Assembly (NCBI GenBank): GCA_905221605.1
Contig: CAJNDS010002679.1
Location: 739,501 to 803,500, forward strand
Reading direction: 5' to 3'
DNA from: Symbiodinium natans
Lineage: Eukaryota; Sar; Dinophyceae; Suessiales; Symbiodiniaceae
Length of the DNA: 64,000 nt
The first letter of the stretch is position 1. Each line of letters begins with the position of its first letter. The notes beneath the pieces are model-generated. The model did not search any database. It saw nothing but the letters and a program-made list of their open reading frames with translations, and was not told the DNA's origin. Both the position numbers and the translations under genes were made by a program. Shown here in pieces: positions 25,990 through 35,900 of the stretch.

Positions 25990-28900
25990 ATCCCCAAACC
26001 CTGAATCCCGCCCGTGACGAAAGTCCGCAGCGACCTAACCCAAACATCCTAAAACCCCAAACCCAAAACCCAAACCCCAAACCCCCCAAACCCCAAACCC
26101 CAAACCCCAAACCCCAAACCCCAAACCCCAAAACCCAAAAACCCCAAACCCCAAACCCCAAACCCCAAACCCCAAACCCCAAACCCCAAACCCCAAAACC
26201 CCAACCCCAAACCCAAAACCCCAAACCCCAAACCCCCAAACCCCAAACCCCAAACCCCAAACCCCAAACCCCAAACCCCAAACCCCAAACCCCAAACCCC
26301 AAACCCCAAACCCCAAACCCCAAACCCTAAACCCTAAACCCTAAACCCTAAACCCTAAACCCTAACCCCTAAACCCTAAACCCTAAACCCTGCCCGCAGC
26401 AACACGTGGAGCCCAGATTTGCCGCTCTCCGTGCCGATGGCGCGGTGGTGACCTGGGGCCGCCGCGGCTGCCCCTTTCCACGAAGCGGCGTTTTAGGGTT
26501 TAGGGTTTAGGGTTTAGGGTTTAGGGTTACAAGGTTATAGGGTGCATTTGGGTTCTAGGGTTCTAGAGGGTTTAGGGTTCGCTTGCTGCTTTTGTTTAGT
26601 TTTGTTGGTTTGTGTGCGTGTGGCAAATTTGTGTTGATGGTGTTGTTGTGTTTGGCTTTTGTATTGGTTCTGTTTGCGTAGGCGCTAAAGGAATGACTCT
26701 TGTGTTGAGGATAGCATGTTTAGTGGTCAGGGAACCTTGCTTGGTTTTGCGGGGGCGCCTTATGTGGGATGAAAGGATGCTAGGGGTTGCTGGGTTTGTT
26801 TGGGGGAGGCTTGGGTGTCGGCTTTAGGGTTTTAGGGTTGAGGGTTACAGGGTTTAGGGTTTAATTGGGGTTTAGGGTTTAGGATTTAGGGTTACGGGCG
26901 TTTAGGGTCTAAGGGCCCCTGAGAGCCGCATGAAACCCACAGCCGAGATGGCGGCGACAGCCGCGACATCCAGCAGCCCCTTGGAAGAGTGGAGGAAGCT
27001 ATGGTCTCGTTCAACTCGAAAGAACGAACACACCTACTTGCGGGGGTGTCCTAAACCCTAAACGCTAAACCCCTAAACCCTAAACCCTAAACTTTGGGGT
27101 GTGTCTCGCATAGGAGTCTGTGCAGACTTCGCAGGAGTAAAGCCCCAAACTAAACCCCTCCCGAAACCCTAACCCCTCAGTTCAGTGGTAGAGGTGTGTT
27201 CCAAGGCCGCGGCTTGCCGGTTGCATTTGTGTCCTGGTCCTTTTTTCTTAGTGTCGCGAAATTTTGAGAAGCAGCGTCAACTCAGGGGGGGGGGGGGGGG
27301 AAGGGGGCTTGCCCTAAGCAACTCAACCCCCTGAAGGCCTGAAGCCACCTTGTTAAGTCATCAGTCCTAAGCCCATCGACTCTGATCCCGGGGTGTATAA
27401 GCTGGGTTTGGGTTTACCCTGTGCCCAAAAAGACCCTAAGCCATGTATGCCCCATAAGCCCTACAAGCCCTATAAGCCCTGAACTCTGCTATGCCTCCCA
27501 AGGCTCCGTGATGTCGTGGATATTTGTGGCTCCGACACCGCTTTTGCGGCCACCTGTGCGGACGGGCGAGCCCCTCTGACATCAACTCATCAACTTAAGG
27601 TTCAGGTTTAGGGTTTAGGGTTTAACCCTAAACCCTAAACCCTAAACCCTAAACCCTTAAGGTTTCGGCTTGTTGGCTTGAAGGTGCACTGTAGGGTTTA
27701 GGCCCATTTTTGTGGCGGGGGGGGGGGGTGGGGGTGGGTCGGTGTGGTAAGGCTTGATGAATTCCCTTTTTGGTTTACGGTTTCGGGTTTGGGGTACCCT
27801 AAAAAATACGTCTCGCCCTCATAATGGGAACCCCGCAGGGACCAACAAATTCTAGAAGTGACCATACACTCAACCCTAAACCCTAAACCCTAAACCCTAA
27901 ACCCTAAACCCTAAACCCTAAACTCCCTCAATAAAGCCCCGGAAAGACCCCAAACTGCCAAGACCTTGGAGAAGCCCCCTGGTTCTTAGTAGGGAATGAG
28001 GCAGTGACGGCCGTATATGTATATCGGTACCTCATGCCCCCATTCCCTACCAGCCAGAGAAGGCACGTTCCCTAAACCCTAAAATCTGAGCCCTAAACCC
28101 TAAACCCTAAACTGCCTAAACCCTAAACTGCCTAAACCCTAAACCCTAAACCCCAAACCCTAAACCCTAAAAGCCAAAGGTGGTCGCCTGGGGTGAGGCC
28201 AGGGACGGGGGCAACTGCCGGCCGGCTACTTGGAGCAGAACCAGATCTCGTAGGGGGTGTCGGGTTTGGGAGTTGGTGGGATCGTAGCCCTAAACCCAAA
28301 ACCCTAAGCCCAAAACCCTAAAGCCTGAACCCTATTGTTGGGTAGGGGAGGTTGTCTCGAGCTTGCCGCCTTTTCTACATGCAGCTTCTGTTCATTCTGT
28401 TTTTGGGTACATGCTTTGAATGTTTTGAGCAACTATTCGCTTCAGGTCTTAGCGCTTGGAGGGATGGTCTGAAAGACTTTCTTGGCGGCCTTCGCGAGAG
28501 GGCGGGCGGGCTGATTGGCGGGCTGGCCGAGTTCTTCCATGCTCAAGCTTTCGGTGGGGCGGGTGGGGAGAATTGCCAAGGCTAGAGTAGGGTGTAGGAT
28601 TTAGGGCTTTTTAGGAGAATCAGGACCCCGGTTTAGGGCTTGGGGGGAGGGTTTAGGGCTCAGTCAAAATCAAACTCTTTCAAACCCCTCGATCCCCAAA
28701 CCCCGGCCCATACCATTCAACCTCAACAGGCCCTGAGCAAAGTGCCAACCTTTTGCCACACCAGGTGCAGCATGAGCTCCGCCAGGCCAGCGTTTAGGGT
28801 TTAGGGGGCATGTGCGGGGGATGTAGGAATGGCCAACTTGCCTGTATCTGCGTAAGTAACATGTCACTCCCAGTTCCCGGAGTCTCCATCGTCGAATTCT

Positions 28901-31528
28901 TTGTCTTTGGTGCGCTCGCGCAATGCGAACGTGGCCCGCATGAAGGTCCTGCAGTTCTGTGTGTCGCGGTCAACATGTGCAGTGACACCGTCGTCATGGG
29001 TTGCTAGGGTAGTTCTTCTGTCAACACTGTGCCCCATTCACTTGCGAAAAACATCCACCCTAAACCATGAATCCGAAGCCCTAGACGACCTCCCACGAAG
29101 CGCGGGGAAAGGGGAGCCCCAAACCCTTATCCACCTTAATGGTTACATTGTAGATCATGAACCACAGAGACGGAGGAGGAGAGAGGAAAAGCTAAACCCA
29201 AAACCCCTCACAGAAACGACAGGGGTAGGGGATGCCATAAGGGGTGGGATAGGGGGGTGGGGGGGGGGGGGATCCATGAATGCTGGCGCACATAAGCACT
29301 AAACCCTAAACCGTAAACCGCCAATCCTTCCGAAGAGGTCTGGCAGCTAGCTGCAACCGGCTCAGCCTTTGCTGCGCTCCGTGCGGATGGCCGTGTGGTG
29401 TTTTGGCCGAGTTGCTGTTTAAAGGGGTTTAAGGCTTCAGGGTTTCGGGTTTAGGGTTTAGGGTTTAAGGCTGTTTGGCTTAAGGCTTCAGGATCTTGTC
29501 AGATGTGTAGGCGTCATGTTTGGAGGTGCAGGTGTTTAGCAATGTTCACGGCCTTTGGGCTTTAGGGTTAGAAAAAATGGGGCCATTCCCGGATTTCAGT
29601 ATGTTTTGGGGTCTGACTGAGTTTTTCCGTTTAGTTCTGGGGGGTTTTTGGAGGCCAGGAGAAGTCAAGTCCTACCCCATGTCAACAAGCAAATATAGAA
29701 CTAAAGTCATCCAGGCTTATGTGTCTGAGACACCTCCTCGAGGTGACGTGGGGGCACAAGCAGTTCGGTGGTGACAGCACGCACGTGCAGAAGCAGCTGC
29801 GTGATGCTCCTCGGACTCTACCTTGCCCCCCTCTTGTCGTGAACTTGAAAGCTCTATCCTAAGCGCTGCCCCTTTCGGGTTCAAGACTGTTGATACTTGT
29901 CTTTTTGGCAACCCAGTGGTACCCTTTTACTATTTTTGCTTCAAGGTTCCCTTGTGAAGTAACCAGCCCAGAAAAGAGTGCCCTTATTCGAATATGGTTA
30001 CCGGGCTACCGCGTAGTTGAAGTCAGGCTGAATCGCATGCAACCTCGAGAGTCGGAACATGCCGTGGCCTTTCTGATCTCCTGAGTTTGGGGATGTTACC
30101 CCTAAGACTAACAGCCCTTCATAGGGTAGGGATTACAGTACTTCCGATTATGATCCCCATTCAGGACTGCTAGTTAGGGTTTAGGGTTTAGGGTTTGGGG
30201 TTTGGGATTTGGGGTTTGGGATTTGGGGTTTAGGGTTTGGGGTTTGGGGTTTGGGGTTTAGGGTTTAGGGTTTAGGGTTTAGTTAGTACAAGGGGAACAT
30301 CCCAATCCTGAGGTCAAGAGGATTTCGGCCACCAAAGGCCCGGAGTCACTGACTTGGCTATCACACATTTAGGGCTTAGGGTTTAGGGTTTATCGGGTTT
30401 AGGGTTTAGGGTTTAGGGTTTAGGGTTTAGGGTTTAGGGTTTAGGGTTTAGGGTGGCCAGACCCCTGAATCCTTCGAGACTCTTTTGGTGATGGTTGTTT
30501 TTTTGGGGTGGCCCTGCGACTTGCAGTGGTGCCCTCTACTCCCGGTTATAGGGTTTAGGGTTTAGGGTTTAGGGGTTTAGGGGTTTAGGGGTTTAGGGGT
30601 TTAGGTACTTCGACCGAACCCTCACAGAATCGGTAGAATGCCAAGTTGTTGCCCTGGAACTGTGTAAAACCTAGGTCGGCCCTGGGGATGTTGTCTATGT
30701 TCCCTTTTTGGGTTTAGGAGTGTCATAGTTAGGAATATTTTTGAGAGGGTTTTCAGGGCCTAAACCCTAAACCCTAAACCCTAAACCCTAAACCCTAAAC
30801 CCTATCAACCCTAAACTCTATAAACCCTGAACCCTAAACCCTCTTGCTGGGAGGAGCCTTCGCCGCGCTGTGCGCCGACGGCCGCGTCGTGACGTGGGGC
30901 GACCAGGGATGCGGCGGAGATTCGACGGAGGCGAGGCAGAGTTGACCCAATCAGGGTTTAGGGTTTAGGGTTTGTGTTGGGTTTTAGGGTTTAGGGTTTA
31001 GGGTTTAGGGCTTAGGGTTTAGTGTTTAGGGTTTAGTGTTTAGGGTTTAGGGTTTAGGGTTTAGGGAGCTCAACAACTCCTGCGCCCTACTTCTTAGCCT
31101 AGGGTTCCTACCTTGAAGACCAGATGAACCCGAAAAGGGTTTATGGTTCATACACCTGAATAGGGATTCTAGTAAATAGGGTATGCGACTCCCCATGAGT
31201 CTATCGCTGCTTGGGACGGAAGGTTTGGCAGCAGAGTATTCGGTGCAAGGAAGCTGTAGACAGGCTTTGGTGTGTGCAGTGGCGCTTTCCGAACTTCAGC
31301 ATTTTCTCTTCAACCCTTCAAACTGCCCATTTCCCTAATTAAACCCTAAACCCTAAACCCTAAACTCTAGTCTTCCAAAGGGTCTGGCACCCAGTCGAGG
31401 TGCAGAGGGAGCTGAAGGATGTGCAGCAGATCTATGCCACAACTGGATCCTTCGGTGCCATGCGAGAAGATGGCAGTGTGGTGTCCTGGCCTCTTACCCG
31501 GCACTCTGCTGCCGACTCGCAGGAGTAG
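13521..31528 (+). CDS. Ubiquitin-like / RCC1-like repeat protein, 24 recognised exons
   Basis: Exons: 13521-13601, 14486-14569, 15351-15382, 15629-15716, 16194-16232, 16869-16933, 20064-20121, 20610-20657, 21754-21790, 22691-22705, 23148-23190, 23769-23823, 24539-24586, 25286-25314, 26417-26466, 26948-26975, 27503-27569, 28180-28224, 28765-28785, 29338-29397, 29743-29805, 30313-30337, 30854-30930, 31400-31528 (TAG). They sum to 1,287 bases in one frame (428 residues); the first exon with the start codon was not found. The N-terminus looks ubiquitin-like (VCLLSGRGLDL...). Nine RCC1-like repeats of about 41 residues follow, with the pattern VQxQLxxVxxIxA..AFAALRADGRVVTWG....GGD. The phase and repeat pattern fix even a 15-base exon. 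Donors are GC 15, GT 6 and GA 2. A beta-propeller adaptor or ubiquitin-pathway role is family inference. Intron 6 contains a whole transporter gene. The last repeat has SWP in place of TWG. Confidence 0.75.
13619..14060 (+). repeat. TTTAGGG arrays at the 5' side of RCC1-like gene intron 1
   Basis: Two TTTAGGG arrays (13619-13700 and 13977-14060) sit just downstream of exon 1. They face CCCTATA/CCCTAAA arrays at the 3' side of the same intron. Confidence 0.85.
14123..14470 (-). repeat. CCCTATAAA / CCCTAAA array
   Basis: Dominated by a nine-base CCCTATAAA unit (TTTATAGGG on the other strand) with CCCTACAAA and CCCTGTAAA variants, grading into CCCTAAA close to the next exon at 14486. The apparent repetitive YRVYRV ORF on the minus strand is only a translation of this array. 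Confidence 0.9.
16588..16685 (+). repeat. (TTTAGGG)n, about 14 perfect copies
   Basis: A perfect telomeric array in intron 5 of the RCC1-like gene, followed by a CCCTAAA array at 16783-16834 in the same intron just before exon 6. Confidence 0.95.
16945..17022 (+). repeat. (TTTAGGG)n directly after an exon
   Basis: Begins 11 bases into intron 6 of the RCC1-like gene, immediately after the exon ending at 16933. Confidence 0.95.
17631..19702 (+). CDS. Drug/metabolite transporter (EamA/WAT1-like), 403 aa, nested gene
   Basis: Five exons join in frame: 17631-18025, 18170-18246, 18463-18561, 18889-19014 and 19188-19702. The total is 1,212 bases including TGA. The ATG follows TTACAG, a possible spliced-leader or cis acceptor. 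The protein is strongly hydrophobic with about ten membrane segments in two EamA-type halves: HGALILAQVIFGSSSVVGK, QPIFTLAISLVLGWE, LGTSLYVIFAKVALKRYPP and FVLAYTALQPFTSTVLSVI. The tail is charged and cytosolic. Family members export small metabolites, amino acids or nucleotide sugars; the substrate cannot be told. Donors are GC, GA, GT and GC, all with AG acceptors. Introns 2, 3 and 4 have the start of the intron repeated at the start of the next exon (GAAT, GTC and GCAAC respectively). Intron 1 is a family A element and introns 2 and 4 are family D elements. The gene lies wholly inside intron 6 of the RCC1-like gene on the same strand. Confidence 0.85.
18026..18169 (+). mobile_element. Transporter intron 1: family A element
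   Basis: GC...AG intron. It carries CTTAGTAGCTGAATGAGTAC at its start and CTTATGAACTCAGCAACTAT further on, and the ends are imperfect inverted repeats. A short CCCTAAA-like stretch precedes the acceptor. Confidence 0.6.
18247..18462 (+). mobile_element. Transporter intron 2: family D element with telomeric array
   Basis: GA...AG intron flanked by GAAT. The left end TCGGACCTCGAGTCGGCC resembles the left end of intron 4. A TTTAGGG array follows, then a second left-type end (GGACCCGGAGTAGGGCCC) and the right end GGTTACTCCTGGGTC. It looks like an element grown by internal duplication or nesting. Confidence 0.6.
18735..18832. repeat. AATT-rich simple repeat
   Basis: A run of TTAATTAA-type units with a few ACTAA interruptions inside transporter intron 3 (18562-18888). 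This is the most AT-rich patch of the gene. Confidence 0.85.
19015..19187 (+). mobile_element. Transporter intron 4: family D element
   Basis: GC...AG intron flanked by GCAAC on both sides. It starts TCGGACCTGGAGAGTAGGCC and ends GGTTACTCCTGGGTCTAG. The core unit TAGGCCCTTATTTCC...TTGGGGT is present twice in tandem. It is the same family as intron 2 of this gene. Confidence 0.7.
19777..19862 (-). repeat. (CCCTAAA)n, about 12 copies
   Basis: A perfect array just downstream of the nested transporter gene, still within intron 6 of the RCC1-like gene. Confidence 0.95.
19915..20032 (+). mobile_element. Inverted-repeat element, family E
   Basis: A perfect 15-base terminal inverted repeat, AGGGTGGGGCCCCCT, at both ends. 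The interior has three spaced GTTATAAG-type units. It lies in intron 6 of the RCC1-like gene 31 bases before the next exon. No second copy was noticed in this window. Confidence 0.6.
20133..20275 (+). repeat. (TTTAGGG)n after exon 7 of the RCC1-like gene
   Basis: Starts 11 bases into intron 7 and is matched by a CCCTAAA array at 20533-20588 just before exon 8. Confidence 0.95.
22036..22128 (+). mobile_element. Family D element copy
   Basis: Begins CTAGGATGCCCAGTAGTACC and ends near ACTGGGCAGCCTAGTAGG, with the same CCCTTATTCCC and GGTTCCCTTATAAGCCCC core as 3755-3868. It lies in intron 9 of the RCC1-like gene. Confidence 0.6.
22239..22440 (-). repeat. (CCCTAAA)n, about 28 copies, the longest perfect array in the window
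   Basis: About 200 bases, interrupted once by CCCTACCCC near 22345. It lies in intron 9 of the RCC1-like gene. Confidence 0.97.
23206..23300 (+). repeat. (TTTAGGG)n after exon 11 of the RCC1-like gene
   Basis: Starts 16 bases into intron 11. CCCTAAA-type sequence at about 23500-23760 precedes exon 12. Confidence 0.95.
26050..26395 (-). repeat. CCCCAAA variant telomeric array ending in CCCTAAA
   Basis: About 280 bases of CCCCAAA (TTTGGGG on the other strand), with a few longer spacers, switch to CCCTAAA at about 26325 close to exon 15. A C run at about 25952-25987 lies upstream. The Gly/Trp-rich ORFs on the minus strand are translations of this array. Confidence 0.95.
27599..27652. repeat. 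Palindromic junction of TTTAGGG and CCCTAAA arrays
   Basis: A G-rich array runs directly into a C-rich array at GGGTTTAACCCTAAA, giving a perfect inverted repeat with almost no loop, in intron 17 of the RCC1-like gene. Confidence 0.9.
27979..28057 (+). mobile_element. Inverted-repeat element, family F
   Basis: Left end CTGGTTCTTAGTAGGGAATG and right end CATTCCCTACCAGCCAG. It matches the better-preserved copy at 42283-42375. It lies in intron 17 of the RCC1-like gene. Confidence 0.6.
29903..30012 (+). mobile_element. Family B element copy
   Basis: Left part GGCAACCCAGTGGTACCC, core GGTTCCCTTGTGAAGTAACC and right end GGTTACCGGGCTACC. It matches the element at 31-361 but has no telomeric array inside. 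It lies in intron 21 of the RCC1-like gene. Confidence 0.6.
30089..30304 (+). mobile_element. Family C element carrying a TTTAGGG/TTTGGGG array
   Basis: Left end GGGGATGTTACCCCTAAGAC and right end ACAAGGGGAACATCCC are inverted repeats. Between them, a telomeric array with TTTGGGG variants occupies about 30176-30283. The related copy at 6838-6935 lacks the array, so the array was either gained inside the element or lost from the other copy. Confidence 0.65.
30366..30606 (+). repeat. TTTAGGG arrays in RCC1-like gene intron 22
   Basis: Two G-rich arrays (30366-30453 and 30546-30606, the second with GTTTAGGGG units) follow the 25-base exon 22. CCCTAAA at 30760-30842 precedes exon 23. Confidence 0.92.
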
Positions 31529-32818
31529 GAGATTGCGTTTAACTCGGACTTGCTCCGTAAATTGTTTAAGACATCTGTTCAAGAAGTTTTGACAGCTTGC
31601 TGCGGCTTTCACAGAGGATCTCAGTTTTCCACATCCACAAGGAGATCCTGGTAATGTAGGGGCCTTCTTGACTCGAGAGAGCAGTTGGAGATTTTGTGCC
31701 GAAGTATATAGGCATTCTTACGGGGGAGAACCATGTTAACTACTTTGGCTTCCCTTGGGGAAGAAGTCTCCTTGGCGATTTTGGGCTCCTATATTGCACT
31801 GCTGCAGCGTCTCTGCGTTTGTGCGCTTAAGTCTCTGTGTGCAGTCCCCGAAGAACATTGCGTTGCCGAAGCCAGGAACCCTTGAAGTCAAGGTATTCTT
31901 CCTGGGTTTTCTTCCGGGTGCTTCGTATTTAACACCCTCTGATTCTCAGCCCGGGAAGCCCTGCCTGGCTAAGCCTACAAAATCCCAAAGCTTTCCCTAA
32001 ACCCGAAACCTTTTAAATCCTAAACCTTAGGGTTTAAAGCACTGTCGGCGTACGGCGCAGAGACTGACATGATCGCCAGGGGCCGTTGCGAAGTCAGCCC
32101 CCTACTAGTGCATAAAAAATCATGTGTCGACAGTGGGGCGCGAGAGGAGGGGCAGTGGGAGGGTTTCCTATAAAGCAACATTGTAGTTCCTCTGCTGCGG
32201 TACAGTACCGGATAGCTTACTACATGCTGCATCGTAGGTACCCCAAGGGCACTACAATTTGGGGAGGTCTGGGAGGGGTCTACATCTCCCCGAAGACCCC
32301 TTACCGCTCGGAGTATCATCAGGCGCCCTAAGCCACTAAGCCCCTAAACCCCGAAACCCAAGCGGTGCTGGGTGATTCGAGCTAAGGCTCCTAAAGTTTG
32401 TGCACGTGATTCTTGTCGATGTGTTGCAGCCCTGTCTTAGTCCTCTTCAGCTTTGATCAGAATAATGGAGGGTCGGAATAAGTACTAGTAATATTCCTAT
32501 GTAATTATACGATAATTACCCCCCAATACCTGTTCCAATTCTTCAGGCCCCTATGGTAGCGCACAAAGGTGCATCGACCAACTTGCTAGGTGCCCAAGGT
32601 GTTTTCCACAGACTACTGCGAACCTTCGCTGGTTGAAGTTGTGTTTATGTGAAGGTGCTAGCTTGTTGTCTTCCATCATCCGACTTGGCACTTTTTGCCA
32701 GACCAGGTGCCCTAAACCCTGAGCCCTAAACCTAAAACCCCCAAGTGCCTGCAGGCAGACCTCGTCGCAGCATGCGCCTGGACCCCGGCATGTTGGTACC
32801 CTGCCCTGGTCTCTCTCT

Positions 32819-32905
32819 CCCTAAACCCTAAACCCTAAACCCTAAACCCTAAACCCTAAACCCTAAACCCTAAACCCTAAACCCTAAACCCTAAACCCTA
32901 AACCC
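32819..32905 (-). repeat. (CCCTAAA)n, about 12 copies
   Basis: A perfect array flanked on both sides by CTCTCTCC-type sequence. Confidence 0.95.
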
Positions 32906-35900
32906 TCTCTCTCCCTGCTCTCCCTCCCCTCCCTGCTCTCCCTCCCTCCCTGCACCGCACGTAAGGGCAGCTTGAGTAGCCCTAAACCCTAATGACCCTA
33001 TTTAAAGTCAAGTTGCGTGGGCTATTCAGGACACCCTGACTGTTTGGGGGTGCAGACCAGGTCCCTCTTTACAGTCAAATCGTCCGGGCGTCGAAATCAA
33101 GAAATTTCGCTCGGCGCGCCTTTAAAATCGCTGTCCATATACAAACTCCTCCCGATTACAACCATATAAAACCCGCAAACCGTGTAAACAGGGCGAAAAC
33201 CGGGGGCCCCACGCACTAAAGAGGGTCCAACCTCAAGCCCTAAGCCCTAAACCCTAAACCCTAAATCAGAGCCGTTCGTCCCGATGAAGCTGGGGGGGGG
33301 GGGGGGGGAGCATGGGCCCTCCACAGTCTACCTCAACCCTCCTTTTTGGTGTGGTTGTCTACAGTTACAGAGTAAGCAGATACATCTAACTCCTAAGCCT
33401 CCGGCCTCCAAAATACACTCGCACCTTCGTCTGGGCCCTATAACGAGAAACAGGCAACGCAACCAAGGAGACCGATTAGGGTTTGGGGCTTGGGATTTGG
33501 TGTGCCTGAGGCTATCCTTGAAGAGCGCGGCGCTGACGTACAGGCCCACAGAAGCTGGGTTTAGGGTTTATGGTTTAGGGTTTAGGGTTTAGGGTCCCAA
33601 ATTGCAAAATTATGCGCCCGGACACCCCGAACCTTGAATCCGTACCTCGCGAAAGGCCAGCTCTTGTACAGCATGTGAGCAGCTGATGGTCGTTTGGAGA
33701 GTTCGGGGTTAGATTTCTGGGTAATACGCCTAGACCCGGAACCCTAAACTTCAAGCCCTAAACCCTAAACCTTAAATTAAACCTTAAACCCTAAACCTTA
33801 AACCCTAAACCTTAAACCCTAAACCCTAAACCCTAAACCCTAAACCCCAAACCCTAAGCCCTAAGCCCTAAAACCCTGCACCCTCCTGTCTCAACCTCGG
33901 AGTCAAGTGCTCCAGTTGCAGGCGCTGGACGATCGGGGTCGGGAGCCATGGGAGGCCGGAGGGCTCAGAATGCATAGGGTTTAGGGTTTGGGGTTTAGGG
34001 TTTTGGGTTTAGGGTTTAGGGTTTAGGGTTTGGGGTTTGGGGTTTAGGGTTTAGGGTTTAGGGTTTCCGGTTTAGGGTTTAGGGTTTAGGGACCCTGGCC
34101 CTAAATAGCACCTAAGATGGATCGCATTTAGGAGTGTATTTGCCGGGAGGGCCCGACCTCGCTACGTAAAGCATAGGGCGGTTTAAGTTTTTTGGTCTCG
34201 GGTCGTAGGGTTTTTAAAGACTTTTGGCCGCTCAGCTGCGTCCAGATCTCAGGGTACTTAGCTGTAGGCAGCCCAGAAGCCCAAGTGTTTCGCATGGTCT
34301 GAGCTACCTAAACCCTAAACCCTAAACCCTAAACCCTAAACCCTAAGCACCCCAAATGGCTTCGCGGCCCTGAGTGGTGGTCTTCCGTGTGCATGGGCTC
34401 CCCAGTCTGGCATCTGACTTTAGGGTCTAGGGTTTTGTGCTTAGGGTTAGGGTTTAGGGTTTGGGATTTAGGGTTTATTGTTAGGGTTTAGGGTTTAGGG
34501 TTTTGGGTTCAAGGATTAGGGTTTAGGTTTTTGGGCGTAGGGTTTAGGGTTTAGGGTTTAAGGTTCTCCGACTACGGTGGGGTCTAGGGTACGGCGAAAG
34601 TGCTGGACAAGAAAGCGCAACTGTATTCCGAGTGAGGGCAAGGCACCCAAGAAGCCTTACACCCCAAGGGTTTCGTTTCTATATCCTTGATTGCAGGCCC
34701 CGAAGCAAGCAACAACCAAATGAAGACACTCTGTGTCACTGGATTTCTCAACTAGCACTGAGGAATTTTGAGGCGATTTGTTTTGGGGAGTTTAGGCAGG
34801 TCTAGTACGGACTTAGGGTTTAGGGTTCAGGGTTCAGGGTTCAGGGTTCAGGGTTCAGGGTTCGGCTTTAAGGTTTAACTCTCCCCCAACCCTTCCAATT
34901 CAAGATAACCCCGCCCCTCAGCAAAGAAGGCCAATCCAACCTGCAGGCCGACAGGGAAATTAAGGAAACGAGCCCCTCTTTTTTTTTGTGGCTCAAGTTT
35001 GGGGAAAGCCAGGAAACGCGCCCTGACTTTCTTACTTTTTTGGAAACACGAGCACACGTTTTCTCACTTGTTTTTCTTTCGCTGAGACCCCTTAAGTTGG
35101 AGGCACATTGGGCTAAATTTAGCAGACCCCCGAAATCCTAAACCCTAAACCCTCAATCCTAAATCCCAAACCCTAAGCCGCAGACCCCTAAAATCAGGCA
35201 ATTCGAGGGTGCCCTGGATTTGAGATTTGAGAACAGACAGCACGTTTTTTTTGGTTTGCGTGTCAACTCTCGGCCAAGCCCTTCGTTTTCTTAAACAAAT
35301 GTTTTCGTATTCAGTCGCCGTAAACCTAAACCCTCAACCCTATACCCCAAACCCTAAACCCCAAGCCCCAAGCCCCAAGCCCCAAGCCCCAAACCCCAAA
35401 CCCCAAACCCCAAACCCCAAACCCCAAACCCCAAACCCCAAACCCCAAACCCCAAACCCTAAACCCTAAACCCTAAACCCTAAACCCTAAACCCTAAACC
35501 AGAACCCTAAACCTTTTTGGGGGTTTGGGGGGTTTGGGGGGTTTAGGGCCGAGTCTTCTGTCAGGTCGCGGGGCCCTGCGTCCGAGAAGTGTGGGCGGAA
35601 TACGGAAGCTTCCAGAGGTGCGGCCACTCTGCGTCTTCCTTAAAAAGATTCGGGTTTAGGGTTTGGGGTTTGGGGTTTAGAGTTTTGGGCCCGCGGCTTA
35701 TCTACCATCCTTTTCTGAGGCCTAACTGTCACGTTGCATCCTCCAAACCCTCAAATAGAGGTGTCCACAGAAGGGTAGGGTAGGGTCTAAGCCTGCAGTT
35801 AACTAGTTACTACACCCCTGAACTCTGCACAAAAACGTTCAGAACCTTAAACCCTAAACCCTAAACCCTACGTCCGTCCCTCGACAGGTACTTCGAATTC

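Noticed and set aside
25946-26323. Overlapping minus-strand ORFs of up to 125 residues rich in Gly, Trp and Phe
   Set aside because: They are direct translations of the CCCCAAA array in all three frames.
27195-27230. Candidate RCC1-like exon reading VCSKAA
   Set aside because: It breaks the repeat spacing. Joining 26975 directly to 27503 by a GC...AG intron keeps phase and pattern.
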